This document shows, in pieces, positions 33,998-34,124 of a DNA stretch of 34,124 bases (position 1 is the stretch's first letter; the number at the start of each line of letters is the position of its first letter). The stretch is from Palleronia sediminis (lineage in GTDB: Bacteria > Pseudomonadota > Alphaproteobacteria > Rhodobacterales > Rhodobacteraceae): NCBI RefSeq assembly GCF_004358695.1, contig NZ_SNAA01000023.1, positions 1 through 34,124 of the forward strand, given 5' to 3'. The position numbers were made by a program, and so were the translations under genes. Below the pieces are notes generated by a model. The model was given only the letters and a program-made list of their open reading frames with translations, was not told where the DNA came from and ran no database searches.

Positions 33998-34124
33998 ATG
34001 GGTAAGGCAAAGTTCGAACGCAACAAGCCGCATGTGAACATTGGGACGATCGGTCACGTTGATCACGGCAAGACGACGCTGACGGCGGCGATCACGAAGT
34101 ATTTCGGCGATTTCCGGGCCTATG
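33998..34124 (+). CDS. tuf: Elongation factor Tu, N-terminal part (runs off the window)
   Basis: Delivers aminoacyl-tRNA to the ribosome. Only the first 42 residues are present. They begin '[20 protein letters not shown]', with the complete G1 loop 'GHVDHGKT' (19-26), and end at '...YFGDFRAY'. The ATG at 33998 has AAGGA six bases upstream (33987-33991). The order rpsL-rpsG-fusA-tuf is the standard str operon except for the inserted gene before it. Many proteobacteria carry a second tuf copy elsewhere, often near secE; none is seen before secE here. Confidence 0.95.
   Translation, partial: MGKAKFERNKPHVNIGTIGHVDHGKTTLTAAITKYFGDFRAY

Noticed and set aside
31017-34010. Open frame of 997 codons on the minus strand opposite fusA and the sulfotransferase-like gene
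   Set aside because: Shadow of fusA that continues by chance through the next gene; no recognisable domain.

Overview
The window comes from a GC-rich alphaproteobacterium, almost certainly a member of the Rhodobacterales (Rhodobacter/Roseobacter relatives). The evidence is the strong G/C third-position bias, the gene order (acpS-lepB-rnc-era-DUF1491, ispH-DUF3429-rnhA, rpoZ-rsh-DUF2062-pdxJ) and the sequences of the ribosomal and RNA polymerase proteins. It is a core chromosomal region. No insertion sequence, phage gene, CRISPR array, tRNA or rRNA was seen.

Layout. (1) Bases 1-6834, plus strand: the end of a TPR-like gene, acpS, a CDA-fold deaminase, lepB, rnc, a DMT-family exporter, era, a DUF1491 gene, a degenerate peptide-deformylase homologue and fmt. 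Many starts overlap the preceding stop (GTGA or ATGA). The set covers ACP activation, secretion, RNA processing, ribosome assembly and formylation of initiator tRNA. (2) Bases 6847-9869, minus strand: NYN-domain protein, YqaA-like membrane protein, ispH, DUF3429 protein and rnhA, converging on fmt. (3) Bases 9975-14634, plus: folK, rpoZ, rsh (ppGpp synthetase/hydrolase), a DUF2062 membrane protein and pdxJ. (4) Bases 14612-16725, minus: cardiolipin synthase and an EEP-family phosphoesterase, whose end overlaps the end of pdxJ. (5) Bases 16849-29811, plus: secE, nusG, rplK, rplA, terminator, an unrecognised membrane protein, a long leader, rplJ, rplL, a hairpin-rich spacer, rpoB, rpoC, terminator. 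(6) Bases 29923-34124, plus: a near-consensus promoter and a long leader, then rpsL, rpsG, fusA, a sulfotransferase-like gene and the start of tuf.

Most of the window is ordinary housekeeping DNA and I saw no clear new defence or mobile system. The points that stand out are: a deformylase paralogue that has lost both the metal-binding Cys and the catalytic Glu, placed directly before fmt; a sulfotransferase-like gene inside the str operon between fusA and tuf; an unknown six-helix membrane gene inside the L11/L10 ribosomal protein region; three tandem hairpins between rplL and rpoB; and a hairpin pressed against the start codon of the YqaA-like gene. The pdxJ-acpS junction expected in this order is also broken. 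The very long antisense reading frames opposite rpoB, rpoC and fusA are codon-bias shadows.
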